Positions 1-6,830 of a stretch of DNA of 11,035 nt are shown one piece after another; the first letter of the stretch is position 1; every line of letters starts with the position of its first letter. The DNA comes from Clostridiales bacterium (GTDB lineage Bacteria > Bacillota > Clostridia > Peptostreptococcales > NVVX01). The notes under the pieces were generated by a model that saw only the letters and a list, made by a program, of their open reading frames with translations, did no database searches and was not told the DNA's origin. Made by a program: the position numbers and the translations under genes. The stretch spans positions 1 through 11,035 of the forward strand of contig JAJOKQ010000144.1 of the NCBI GenBank assembly GCA_021129785.1. Reading direction: 5' to 3'.

Positions 1-504
1 TTTAATATCAATTATTTCTAGATTAGGATTACAAGGAGTTTCAAAGTATATCACCTTAGTTTTATCATCAATCGCTTGTTCTAATTGTTCTAGCTTTGTG
101 AAATCAGCTATTTTATAGTTTACATTGTACTTTGTAAGTAGTTTTGTTATTACAGTAAATGTAGAACCATATAAAGTGCTATTTACTACTACATTGTCAC
201 CCGGTCCTAACAAAGAGAATAGTGTGGAACTTATTGCTGCCATGCCTGACGAAAAAGCTACTGCTCCATTACCATTTTCTAATGCGCACATTCTATTTTC
301 AAATAACCTTAGTGTCGGATTATTTCCTCTTGTATATACGTAATCGTCGCTTTCAAATGACATCACTTTGTCAACATGATCAATGCTATCAAATACAAAA
401 GTTGATGTTTGAAATATTGGTGGATTTAAGGCATTATTAGGGTTTTTACCTTCACCTCCAGCATGAATAGCTAAAGTATCAAATTTATAATTATTTTTAT
501 CCAT
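1..504 (-). CDS. Cys/Met metabolism PLP-dependent enzyme (methionine gamma-lyase / O-acetylhomoserine sulfhydrylase type), 3' end outside window
   Basis: This is the N-terminal 168 codons of a trans-sulfuration family (fold type I) PLP enzyme; the rest, including the PLP-binding lysine, lies left of the window. Visible motifs are IHAGG near residues 13-17, PPIFQTSTF (28-36), YTRGNNPT (57-64, whose Tyr and Arg bind the cofactor phosphate of the neighbouring subunit), SSGMAA (85-90) and LYGSTF (111-116, with the Tyr that stacks on PLP). Overall the sequence resembles methionine gamma-lyase, but the position that is Cys116 in Pseudomonas putida MGL is Ser114 here. Cystathionine gamma-synthase/lyase or O-acetylhomoserine sulfhydrylase therefore remain possible. 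Two adjacent ATGs exist (507 and 504). GGGAG at 512-516 sits 7 nt before the second and only 4 nt before the first, so 504 is preferred. It starts 19 nt after the aldolase stop and is the last visible gene of the salvage operon, which suggests a link to methanethiol or methionine (inference). Confidence 0.88.
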   Translation of the reverse strand, partial: MDKNNYKFDTLAIHAGGEGKNPNNALNPPIFQTSTFVFDSIDHVDKVMSFESDDYVYTRGNNPTLRLFENRMCALENGNGAVAFSSGMAAISSTLFSLLGPGDNVVVNSTLYGSTFTVITKLLTKYNVNYKIADFTKLEQLEQAIDDKTKVIYFETPCNPNLEIIDIK

Positions 505-523
505 CATTTCACTCCCATTTCGG

Positions 524-1174
524 TTACTGACCATATTTGTTTAGATAAAAATCTCTCATTATATGAATGTCTTCCTTGCTTAGTTCAACAACTCCACCCA
601 TAAGTTGCGCAAAAATTGTGGCTTTCGCAGATTTTTCTACAACATTTACAATCTTTAACGTTTCTTTTAGGTTCTTACCTGCCCCAAGACAACCGTGGTT
701 TGCTAGTATCACTGCATTTCTATCTTTTAACGCTTCTACTGCATTATCTCCAAGCTCTAAAGTCCCTGGCAATGCATATGTGCTAACTCGTACATCTCCA
801 CCAACTATTTGCACTAAATCTTCACAAGCACCTGGAATCGGCTTTCTTGCTATCGCCATAGCAGTACAGTATGTACTATGAGTGTGTACGATTGCATTCA
901 CATCATTTCTATTATTATAAATTGCAAGATGTAATCCAAATTCGATAGAAGGTTTCATATATCCTTCGATAATATTTCCTTCCATGTCCATTACTACAAT
1001 TCCATTTGCACCAATGCAGTTGTAATCAACTCCACTAGGTGTTATAGCGATATAGTTTTCGCCTGGTACTCTTGCGCTAATATTTCCCCATGTGCCGACA
1101 ACCAAGCTTGAATTTAACATCTCCTTACCTATTTGTACAATTTCTTCTCTTATTTGTTCGTGATTTATTCTCAT
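524..1174 (-). CDS. Class II aldolase (fuculose-phosphate aldolase family), probable methylthioribulose-1-phosphate / 5-deoxyribulose-1-phosphate aldolase
   Basis: This 216-residue protein is of normal length for the class II aldolase/adducin family of zinc enzymes that cleave 1-phospho-ketoses into DHAP and an aldehyde. The family signatures are TWGNIS (28-33), ITPSG (44-48), KPSIE (74-78), HTHSTY (97-102) and ANHG (158-161). By analogy with E. coli FucA, zinc is held by His97, His99 and His160, with Glu78 as the catalytic acid/base. The neighbours are mtnA and a nucleoside phosphorylase, so the likely substrate is the isomerase product: methylthioribulose-1-phosphate (giving DHAP and methylthioacetaldehyde) or 5-deoxyribulose-1-phosphate (giving DHAP and acetaldehyde). 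MtnB dehydratase is a relative of this fold that uses the same substrate and cannot be fully excluded. However, no other gene of the oxygen-dependent MtnB-C-D route is present. The start follows an AGGAGAGGGAG tract, 33 nt after the phosphorylase stop. Confidence 0.85.
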   Translation of the reverse strand: MRINHEQIREEIVQIGKEMLNSSLVVGTWGNISARVPGENYIAITPSGVDYNCIGANGIVVMDMEGNIIEGYMKPSIEFGLHLAIYNNRNDVNAIVHTHSTYCTAMAIARKPIPGACEDLVQIVGGDVRVSTYALPGTLELGDNAVEALKDRNAVILANHGCLGAGKNLKETLKIVNVVEKSAKATIFAQLMGGVVELSKEDIHIMRDFYLNKYGQ

Positions 1175-1207
1175 GTGTTCTCCCTCTCCTAACGAATTCG
1201 ATATGTC

Positions 1208-1981
1208 TTATAGACTAATTACAGAATTAGCACAATTGCATCCTGCCTTATTTAACTCATTAGATAATATTTCAATAAAAGCACTAGTAATTTTCTCTTT
1301 ATTCTTTTTGAGCGAGCCTTTTATATCATGAAAAGTTATCTCTTCATCCTTGAATCCTGTTGCCCAATTCGTGATTATTCCTACAGCAGAGTAACAAATT
1401 CCTAACTCTTTTGCTAATACAACTTCTGGCACATTTGTCATTCCGACTACATCTGCACCTAGAAGTTTATATCCTTTTATTTCCGCGGCAGTTTCAAAGC
1501 GCGGTCCTTCAGTGCAAACATAAACTGCATTTCCTTTTACATCAATACTTTGTTCTATCGCATATTCACTAAATTTTGCTCTTAGCATTTTGCAATATGG
1601 ATCGCTCATGTCAACATGCTTTACTCCATTACTACCGTCAAAAAAAGTATTGTTTCTTCCTTTAGTAAAATCCATGAAATCATTAATAATTACAAGATCT
1701 CCCAAACTAAAGTTGTTATTAATAGAGCCCACTGCTACAGTCGCATAAGCATGAGTAACTCCTAGCATGCAAAGAGCCTTCATATTAGCTCTATAATTTA
1801 TTAAATGCGGCGGTATAGAGTGTTTTTTGCCATGTCTTGATAAGAAAACTATTTTTTCATCCTTAATGCTTACAATGTCAACGGCAACATCTCCATACTC
1901 AGTTTGAATAATTTCTGAGTACAGATCTGTTCCAATGTCATATATTCCTGTTCCACCAATAATTGCTTTAATATTATTCAC
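1208..1981 (-). CDS. MTAP/PNP-family nucleoside phosphorylase, probably acting on methylthioinosine / 5'-deoxyinosine
   Basis: This 257-residue member of the purine nucleoside phosphorylase family (PNP / MTA phosphorylase branch) cleaves a 5'-modified nucleoside with phosphate into free base and sugar-1-phosphate. Motifs include the phosphate loop GGTGIYD (9-15), SRHG (48-51), CTEGPRFET (156-164) and MTNVPE (181-186). In MTA phosphorylases that accept adenine, the base-binding loop carries aspartates (TDYD in the human enzyme). Here the aligned segment is TNWATG (204-209), with Asn205, as in enzymes that take 6-oxopurines. Together with a deaminase in the same operon, this favours methylthioinosine (or deoxyinosine) over methylthioadenosine; this is inference. 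The start is GTG, supported by GGAGAGG five bases upstream. It lies 83 nt after mtnA. Automatic annotation would probably call it mtnP. Confidence 0.9.
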   Translation of the reverse strand: MNNIKAIIGGTGIYDIGTDLYSEIIQTEYGDVAVDIVSIKDEKIVFLSRHGKKHSIPPHLINYRANMKALCMLGVTHAYATVAVGSINNNFSLGDLVIINDFMDFTKGRNNTFFDGSNGVKHVDMSDPYCKMLRAKFSEYAIEQSIDVKGNAVYVCTEGPRFETAAEIKGYKLLGADVVGMTNVPEVVLAKELGICYSAVGIITNWATGFKDEEITFHDIKGSLKKNKEKITSAFIEILSNELNKAGCNCANSVISL

Positions 1982-2064
1982 CTGTACCTCTCCTACATAT
2001 ATTTGTTGTTAAATAACCTACTATCTACATCTATGCAATCGAATGAATAATTAATGGCATATTG

Positions 2065-3105
2065 TTAAAAATTGTTTCTGAATTTAGTAATGCTAGGATT
2101 ATATGGAGTTTTAAGAATTCCTTTTTCCGTAATAATTCCCGTGATGTACTCATTTGGTGTTACATCAAATGCCGGGTTGTAAACATTAATATCAGTAGGA
2201 ACAATTCTTACGCCTCCAATATGCGTTATTTCTTCGCTTGCCCTCTCTTCTATTTCTATTTCATCACCTGTTTCAATCTCAAAGTCAATCGTCGTTGTAG
2301 GTGCTACAATGTAGAATGGAACATTATATCTCTTTGCTACGACCGCTAGCATAAATGTTCCGATTTTATTGGCAGAATCGCCATTTAAAGCTATTCTATC
2401 TGCACCTACAAGTATTACATCAATTTTTCCGTCACGAATCAAGGTGGCAGCCGTGCTATCAGCAATCAATGTAAAAGGAATATTCTCTTCTTTTAATTCC
2501 CACGCAGTCAACCTTGCTCCTTGAAGCCTTGGTCTTGTTTCATCTGCATAAACAAAGATGTCTTTGCCTAAGTAATGTGCTTCTCGTATGACTCCTAGAG
2601 CAGTGCCATATCCTGCAGTGGCTAACGCCCCTGTATTACAATGAGTTAGTATTCTTGCACCTTTAGGAATGACTCTGTAACCTTCCTTAGCCATTTTCTT
2701 GTTTGTATTTATATCTTCTTTAAAAATATAATCTGCTTCTTCTTTTAGCAAGTTACAAATATTTTTAACTCCGTTGTCTGAAGAAACGATTATTTTCATT
2801 CTTTTGATTGCCCACATTAGGTTTACAGCCGTAGGTCTTGAATTATTAAGTGCCTCACATGCAATATTCATATTTTTGACAAAATTCTCTTTCGTGTTTT
2901 TTTCAAATTCCAACGCTGCTAAAAGCACACCATAAGCAGCGGCAGCACCAATTGCAGGTGCACCTCGAACAACCATGTCTTTTATAGCAAATTCTACATC
3001 TTTATATGTAGCACAAATAAAATACTCTTTTCTTAACGGAAGTTTTCTTTGATCTAGTAGTATAAGTTGGTTTTCTTTGTATTCAATAGTATTAATTTCT
3101 TTCAT
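2065..3105 (-). CDS. mtnA: S-methyl-5-thioribose-1-phosphate isomerase
   Basis: This 346-residue protein is full length for the MtnA / eIF2B-alpha-like family. It converts the aldose methylthioribose-1-phosphate to the ketose methylthioribulose-1-phosphate. It shows RGAPAIG (48-54), the catalytic cysteine segment THCNTGALAT (154-163, Cys156), GARLTAWEL (196-204), the catalytic aspartate in GADRIALNGD (234-243, Asp236), and the C-terminal PAFDVTP (311-317). These Cys and Asp correspond to the pair known from the Bacillus subtilis enzyme. MtnA homologues are known to tolerate 5-deoxyribose-1-phosphate, so the gene may serve both methylthio- and deoxy-nucleoside salvage. The start ATG has AAAGGA about 11 nt upstream, 52 nt after the deaminase stop. 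No methylthioribose kinase (mtnK) is seen. None is needed if a phosphorylase supplies the 1-phosphate directly. Confidence 0.96.
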   Translation of the reverse strand: MKEINTIEYKENQLILLDQRKLPLRKEYFICATYKDVEFAIKDMVVRGAPAIGAAAAYGVLLAALEFEKNTKENFVKNMNIACEALNNSRPTAVNLMWAIKRMKIIVSSDNGVKNICNLLKEEADYIFKEDINTNKKMAKEGYRVIPKGARILTHCNTGALATAGYGTALGVIREAHYLGKDIFVYADETRPRLQGARLTAWELKEENIPFTLIADSTAATLIRDGKIDVILVGADRIALNGDSANKIGTFMLAVVAKRYNVPFYIVAPTTTIDFEIETGDEIEIEERASEEITHIGGVRIVPTDINVYNPAFDVTPNEYITGIITEKGILKTPYNPSITKFRNNF

Positions 3106-3157
3106 ATAAAAAACATCCTTTCGATTACTAATTTTCAGTCCATTGTTCTCTGATCTA

Positions 3158-4444
3158 TTAATCCTTTAAAAGATCTTTTGTTACTCTCTCTATATTGTAA
3201 TATATTTTTTCTAAATCCACAGTCTTTATTTCATAATTGTCCATAACTATCTTGCCATTAATTATTACAGTTTCAACATCTGCTGCTTGCGCAGAGTACG
3301 CTAAAGCAGAAACTTCATTATGTCTAGGGTAATAATGAGGCTTTTTCATATCAATCAAAATGACATCTGCTTTCTTTCCTATTTCAATCGATCCTATATT
3401 ATTAAGATTTAGAGCCTTTGCTCCATTCTTGGTTGCCATTTCAATTGCTTTAATAGCAGGTACAGAAGTAGAGTTTAGATTAACTGCTTTATTAACTATT
3501 GCTGCAAGATTGATTTCTTCAAACATGTTAAGATTATTATTGCTTGCAGATCCGTCTGTCCCCAACGCCACATTAACACCTTCATTTATTAGTTTATCTA
3601 TTTGGGCAAATCCATTTCCTAATTTCAGATTACTACCCGGATTGTTTATTACGTTTACGCCCTTAGCAGATAATATTTCGATATCTTCATCAGAAAGGTG
3701 TACACAATGTGCAGCTGTAGTGTTAACATCAAAGAGTCCTAAATCACTGACATGCTTTATTGGTGATTTAGCATGTTCTCTGAAGCTATCTTCAACTTCT
3801 TTTAATGTTTCCGATAAGTGAATGTGAATGCCTGTCTCTAATTCCTTTGCTAGAGCAATTGTTTTCTTTATATAGTCTGGGCTACATGTATATGGAGCAT
3901 GAGGTGCAACCATAATTGTTATTCTACCATCTGCTCTATCTATCCATCTATTGTGAAAATCTTTAGTCTCTTCTAATTTCAAATCGCCATCTCCATTAAT
4001 ATCTGCGACTCCTCTTGATAGCACTGCTCTAATTCCTAATTCTTCGACTGCTTTAGCAACATCGTCCATAAAAAAATACATGTCAGAAAAACAAGTTACC
4101 CCCGATTTAATAAGTTCTACAATACTTAACATCGATCCCCAGTAAACACTATCACTCGTTAGTTTATCTTCTAATGGCCATATTTTTTCTGTTAACCAAG
4201 GCCAAAAAGGCAGATCATCTGCATAGTTTCTAAAAAGGGACATTGCAATATGTGTGTGTGCATTTATTAAACCTGGCATAGTTAGTTTATTCTCTCCGTT
4301 AATTATGGTGTCAGGCACAAAATCACTTGGAACATCACCTATGTGCTTTATACTATCATTTTCAATTGCAATATCACAATATTTTACTAACTCATTACTT
4401 TTATTCATTGTAAGCAATGTTGTATTTTTTATTAAAATCTTCAT
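3158..4444 (-). CDS. mtaD: 5-methylthioadenosine / S-adenosylhomocysteine (5'-deoxyadenosine) deaminase, amidohydrolase family
   Basis: This 428-residue metal-dependent amidohydrolase is the first gene of the salvage operon. It hydrolyses the 6-amino group of 5'-modified adenosines (MTA, SAH, 5'-deoxyadenosine) to the inosine forms plus ammonia. Visible features are PGLINAHTH (57-65, metal ligands His63 and His65), PHAPYTCSP (181-189), HIHLSE (207-212, with ligand His209 and catalytic Glu212), AAHCVHL (244-250, His246) and LGTDGSASNNNL (294-305, ligand Asp297). The N- and C-terminal beta-sandwich parts typical of the family are present, including GKKADVILID (356-365) and VIINGKIV (393-400). 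The start is supported by GGAGG at 4452-4456 with 7-nt spacing. Members differ in preference among MTA, SAH and 5'-deoxyadenosine, and the sequence alone does not settle which. Coexistence with an Asn205-type phosphorylase and mtnA argues against a pure SAH role. Confidence 0.93.
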   Translation of the reverse strand: MKILIKNTTLLTMNKSNELVKYCDIAIENDSIKHIGDVPSDFVPDTIINGENKLTMPGLINAHTHIAMSLFRNYADDLPFWPWLTEKIWPLEDKLTSDSVYWGSMLSIVELIKSGVTCFSDMYFFMDDVAKAVEELGIRAVLSRGVADINGDGDLKLEETKDFHNRWIDRADGRITIMVAPHAPYTCSPDYIKKTIALAKELETGIHIHLSETLKEVEDSFREHAKSPIKHVSDLGLFDVNTTAAHCVHLSDEDIEILSAKGVNVINNPGSNLKLGNGFAQIDKLINEGVNVALGTDGSASNNNLNMFEEINLAAIVNKAVNLNSTSVPAIKAIEMATKNGAKALNLNNIGSIEIGKKADVILIDMKKPHYYPRHNEVSALAYSAQAADVETVIINGKIVMDNYEIKTVDLEKIYYNIERVTKDLLKD

Positions 4445-4451
4445 TTAAAAT

Positions 4452-4456
4452 CCTCC
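4452..4456 (-). promoter_or_regulatory. Shine-Dalgarno site of the deaminase gene
   Basis: GGAGG on the minus strand lies 7 nt before the ATG at 4444. It is a near-consensus site and fixes the start of the first gene of the operon. Confidence 0.8.
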
Positions 4457-4482
4457 GCCTCACATTAAATTTCTAATATTCT

Positions 4483-4495
4483 TTAAGTCTCTTAA
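4483..4495. repeat. Small perfect inverted repeat in the leader of the salvage operon
   Basis: On the minus strand TTAAG and CTTAA flank a 3-nt centre (AGA). The palindrome lies just downstream of the predicted transcription start (about 4503) and upstream of the deaminase ribosome binding site. It could be an operator half-site pair or a weak leader hairpin. Ten matching bases in AT-rich DNA can occur by chance, so support is weak. Confidence 0.25.
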
Positions 4496-4509
4496 CAATT
4501 GTATCAGAA

Positions 4510-4537
4510 ATTATAGTATTTATCTATTAATAAACAA
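4510..4537 (-). promoter_or_regulatory. Predicted sigma-A promoter of the five-gene salvage operon
   Basis: Minus-strand TTGTTT (4532-4537) and a perfect TATAAT (4510-4515) are separated by 16 nt, placing the start of transcription near 4503 and giving a leader of about 58 nt. The -35 box lies inside the T-tract of the upstream two-component terminator, so terminator and promoter share bases. No long leader or known riboswitch fold (for example a SAM riboswitch) fits in the short leader. Confidence 0.6.
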
Positions 4538-4570
4538 AAAAATGCCAGTATCTAACCTCGATATTTGGCA
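4536..4570 (-). terminator. Intrinsic terminator after the two-component pair
   Basis: On the minus strand TGCCA plus TATC-type arms (4543-4552 and 4560-4570, with a small internal bulge) enclose a 7-nt loop. They are followed by a run of seven T (4536-4542). The hairpin ends transcripts coming from the kinase gene and insulates the salvage operon that begins immediately after it. Confidence 0.75.
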
Positions 4571-4667
4571 ATTTAAATTACTACTATTATAAAATCTTCT
4601 CCCCCACGTACGGTTCTTACTTCATTAGTCTTTTAGGGCATTTTGCATGTAATTCAGAAAAATATGA
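4571..4667. other. Short spacer between kinase stop and terminator, no gene seen
   Basis: These 97 nt contain no agrD-like peptide gene; the minus-strand ATGs here end after 2 to 7 codons. The plus strand contains CACGTACGGTTC (4605-4616), which equals the 3' half of a common group II intron domain V. The matching 5' half and a domain VI are absent, so this is at most a remnant and may be chance. Confidence 0.35.
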
Positions 4668-6000
4668 TTATTTGTCATCTTCATCTAACAAAAGTGCTAT
4701 ATCTACCTTGAAATTATCTCCTTCATCTTCAATCGTCATTGTTCCATTATATTGATCTACTACTTGCTTAATATTATTTAGTCCGTAAGCATGGTTTACA
4801 AAGTCTTTTTTAGTTGTAAATCTCCCTAGTATGTTTTTTTCTCTACATTCTGTTTCATCAGTTTTACTGTTGGCTATTTTAATAATTAAATACCTACCCC
4901 TAACATTCATAAATAGTTCTATTGCACGTTCTTCTTCTTGTACTTTTTCACATGCTTCTAGTGCATTGTCTAATAAATTCCCTAATATAATTGATAGGTC
5001 AATATAGTCAATAGAAATTTTTTCAGGAAGCTCTGTAAATATTTCTAAGTCAATCTTTTTGCTTATTGCCCTTTGTCTTTTTATATTTATTATTGCAGTT
5101 ATTACAGGGTGATTCGTTTCTATTATTTCATTCATACATGCTCCTTCGTTACCTAATTTTGCAATAAATTTCTTCGCTTCATCAAATCTACCTATTTGAA
5201 TAAGCCCATAAAGAGTTCCTATGTAGTTGCCAAAATCATGCCTTTGAGCTTTTATTGTCTCTAGTATATCTTGCATGCTTTTAATGTAGAATTCTTGATT
5301 TTTATGTTCTTTTTCTTTCATATTCCATATAATTTCGCGTTCATTTTGTAGTTTTATTCTTTTTAAAATAGTATATATAATCCAGCTAAACATTAACACC
5401 GCTAAAGACATTGCGAATACATATGAATAATCTCTGGCTGAATTAACTTCTATGTGTTTAAATAAAATAAGAGTCATAAAAATTATTATAACATTGAAAA
5501 AGGCAATAAAGGTAATAGGATATATATCACCTATCATTACATATTTTTTTAACTCTAGCCTACAAATTACAAAGAAAACCAATAAAAAAAAGAAGGATTT
5601 AGAGATAACAATTGCTATCATCCTATAAAAATTCATTTCTAGTATGATTGATGGCTGTACTCCAAAAACTAAAATAATTAAATTTACAGTCACAATTTCA
5701 AGGATTGCCATAAAAACAAATGCAATAATACATGCTAGCAAAGTTCTTGCAGGTCTAGTATTTAATAAAAAAGAAAAAACAATTGCGGATACAATTAGTA
5801 TTGCTATAGAACCCAAAATGTTCGCTAACCCAAACGAAATAATAATTTATGTATTTAATAGTATAAGTCCCATTAATAAATAGCATTAATGTATAACCTC
5901 TATTAGTTATCTTGGCATTGAATACTGTTTTAACGAAATAGAAAATCAGTAGTGTGTCTATAAAATTTGTTGCTAAATTCATTCCTATATGATCACTCAT
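4668..6000 (-). pseudogene. GHKL-family (AgrC-like) sensor histidine kinase, interrupted by a frameshift
   Basis: The gene reads in two frames. The start ATG at 6000 has an excellent Shine-Dalgarno tract (AGGAGAAGGAG, 6007-6017) and opens a membrane-type N-terminus of about 50 residues. At about 5847 the coding must move by one base to continue into a hydrophobic multi-segment region and a cytoplasmic kinase. Staying in the first frame ends at 5755; the second frame has a TAA at 5847-5849 just before the join. The total span is 1333 nt, or 444 codons plus one base, which fits a single inserted base (for example in the 5846-5848 T run). Restored, it would be 443 residues, normal for AgrC-like kinases. 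Kinase features are QRHDFGN with the phospho-accepting His (codon at 5238-5240), ILGNLLDNALEA as the N box, and HAYGLNNIK as the ATP-lid motif. The TTG at 5816 has no ribosome binding site. This is either a pseudogene or a one-base sequence error. Confidence 0.85.
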
Positions 6001-6006
6001 GTATTT

Positions 6007-6017
6007 CTCCTTCTCCT
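6007..6017 (-). promoter_or_regulatory. Shine-Dalgarno tract that sets the kinase start
   Basis: AGGAGAAGGAG on the minus strand ends 6 nt before the ATG at 6000 and overlaps the TAG stop of the response regulator (6016-6018). It shows that the kinase originally began at 6000, translationally linked to the regulator, and not at an internal codon after the frameshift. Confidence 0.75.
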
Positions 6018-6741
6018 AGAGCTCATTACTTTCAATTGCCCTAATTACATTGTTTTTGTACTTTCTACTAACACTAATCCTAGTTCTGTTCGCATTTATC
6101 AAAATTTGTTCATTATTACACCTTACTATTTTGTTTTTATTAACAACAAAGCCTTGATGGCATCTAATAAATATATTTTGGTCTAATTCTGTTAACAATG
6201 CTTTAAATGAGCCGTAAAAGTCGTAGTTTCCTTTTACAGTATATATCTTTATCTTTCTGAAATCCTTCTCAAAGTACAAGATATCCTTATAGTCTATTTT
6301 CATAATCATACTCTGGGTCTTTAGTATAAATTTTTGTGTGTTTTCTCTATGTACTTTAATTTCGTGAAAACGCTTCAAAACTCTTTTCATTAAATTCCTA
6401 AATTTCTCTGGCATAATTGGTTTGATAAGATAATGAAAAGCATTTATCTCAAAAGCTTCTAACGTATATTTCCTGTAACCAGTCATAAAAACAATAATTG
6501 CCTCATTATCCTTTTCTCTTATTTTTTTTGCAATTTCAATTCCATTTAAACCTCCCATTTGTATGTCTAGCAAAAAAATATCAAATCTTTCATCCTTTAT
6601 TTTTTCTAGCAATTCTTCTCCACTATTTGCTACTATGCACTGAAACTGATGTTCTAATTCTGCGTCCATAGATAGGATGTAGCTTTTAATTAGTTATGCT
6701 TGTACAGGCTCGTCATCACAAAGAGCTATTTTTATTTGCAT
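6016..6741 (-). pseudogene. LytTR-family (AgrA-like) response regulator with an in-frame TAA at codon 16
   Basis: From the ATG at 6741, with AGGGGG 8 nt upstream, the frame reads MQIKIALCDDEPVQA. It then meets TAA at 6694-6696 and continues in the same frame as LIKSYILS and a full regulator to 6018. Total length with the stop replaced is 241 residues, normal for the AgrA/LytTR class. The receiver domain has the acidic pair Asp9-Asp10, phospho-acceptor Asp59 (FLLDIQM), Thr87 and Lys107. The LytTR DNA-binding domain occupies roughly residues 133-235, with FIRCHQGFVVN as its hallmark. One base change (TAA for GAA or CAA) explains the break. The ATG at 6669 is in frame but lacks a Shine-Dalgarno site and would give a receiver without its first strand and acidic pocket. 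The kinase partner next door is also broken. A single-base sequence error is the main alternative. Confidence 0.87.
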
Positions 6742-6749
6742 TTTGTGTT

Positions 6750-6755
6750 CCCCCT
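6750..6755 (-). promoter_or_regulatory. Shine-Dalgarno site that sets the response regulator start
   Basis: AGGGGG on the minus strand lies 8 nt before the ATG at 6741. The site and the conserved IALCDDEP start show that translation is meant to begin upstream of the in-frame TAA. Confidence 0.7.
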
Positions 6756-6830
6756 AGTATCTAAGAAAAAGTCCATCTAAAAACTCATAAAGCTGACATG
6801 GTCACATTTACCAATTAATCTGCTACTAAA

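Noticed and set aside
125..881. Plus-strand open frames over the PLP enzyme and aldolase genes
   Set aside because: They lie opposite genes with clear family motifs and have no ribosome binding sites or recognisable domains.
3360..3821. 153-codon plus-strand open frame
   Set aside because: It is antisense to the metal-binding core of the deaminase, and its low-complexity Ser/Leu/Ala composition is what an antisense frame gives.
4571..4667. An AgrD-like peptide gene behind the kinase
   Set aside because: Minus-strand ATGs here lead to frames of only 2-7 codons, and no hydrophobic leader with a cysteine and an acidic tail is present.
4668..5816. TTG at 5816 as the start of an intact kinase
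   Set aside because: No ribosome binding site precedes it, while the ATG at 6000 has an excellent one and encodes the missing N-terminal membrane part in the other frame.
6016..6669. ATG at 6669 as the real start of the response regulator
   Set aside because: No Shine-Dalgarno site, and the receiver would lack its first strand and acidic pair. The conserved start with a good site lies upstream at 6741, across the TAA.
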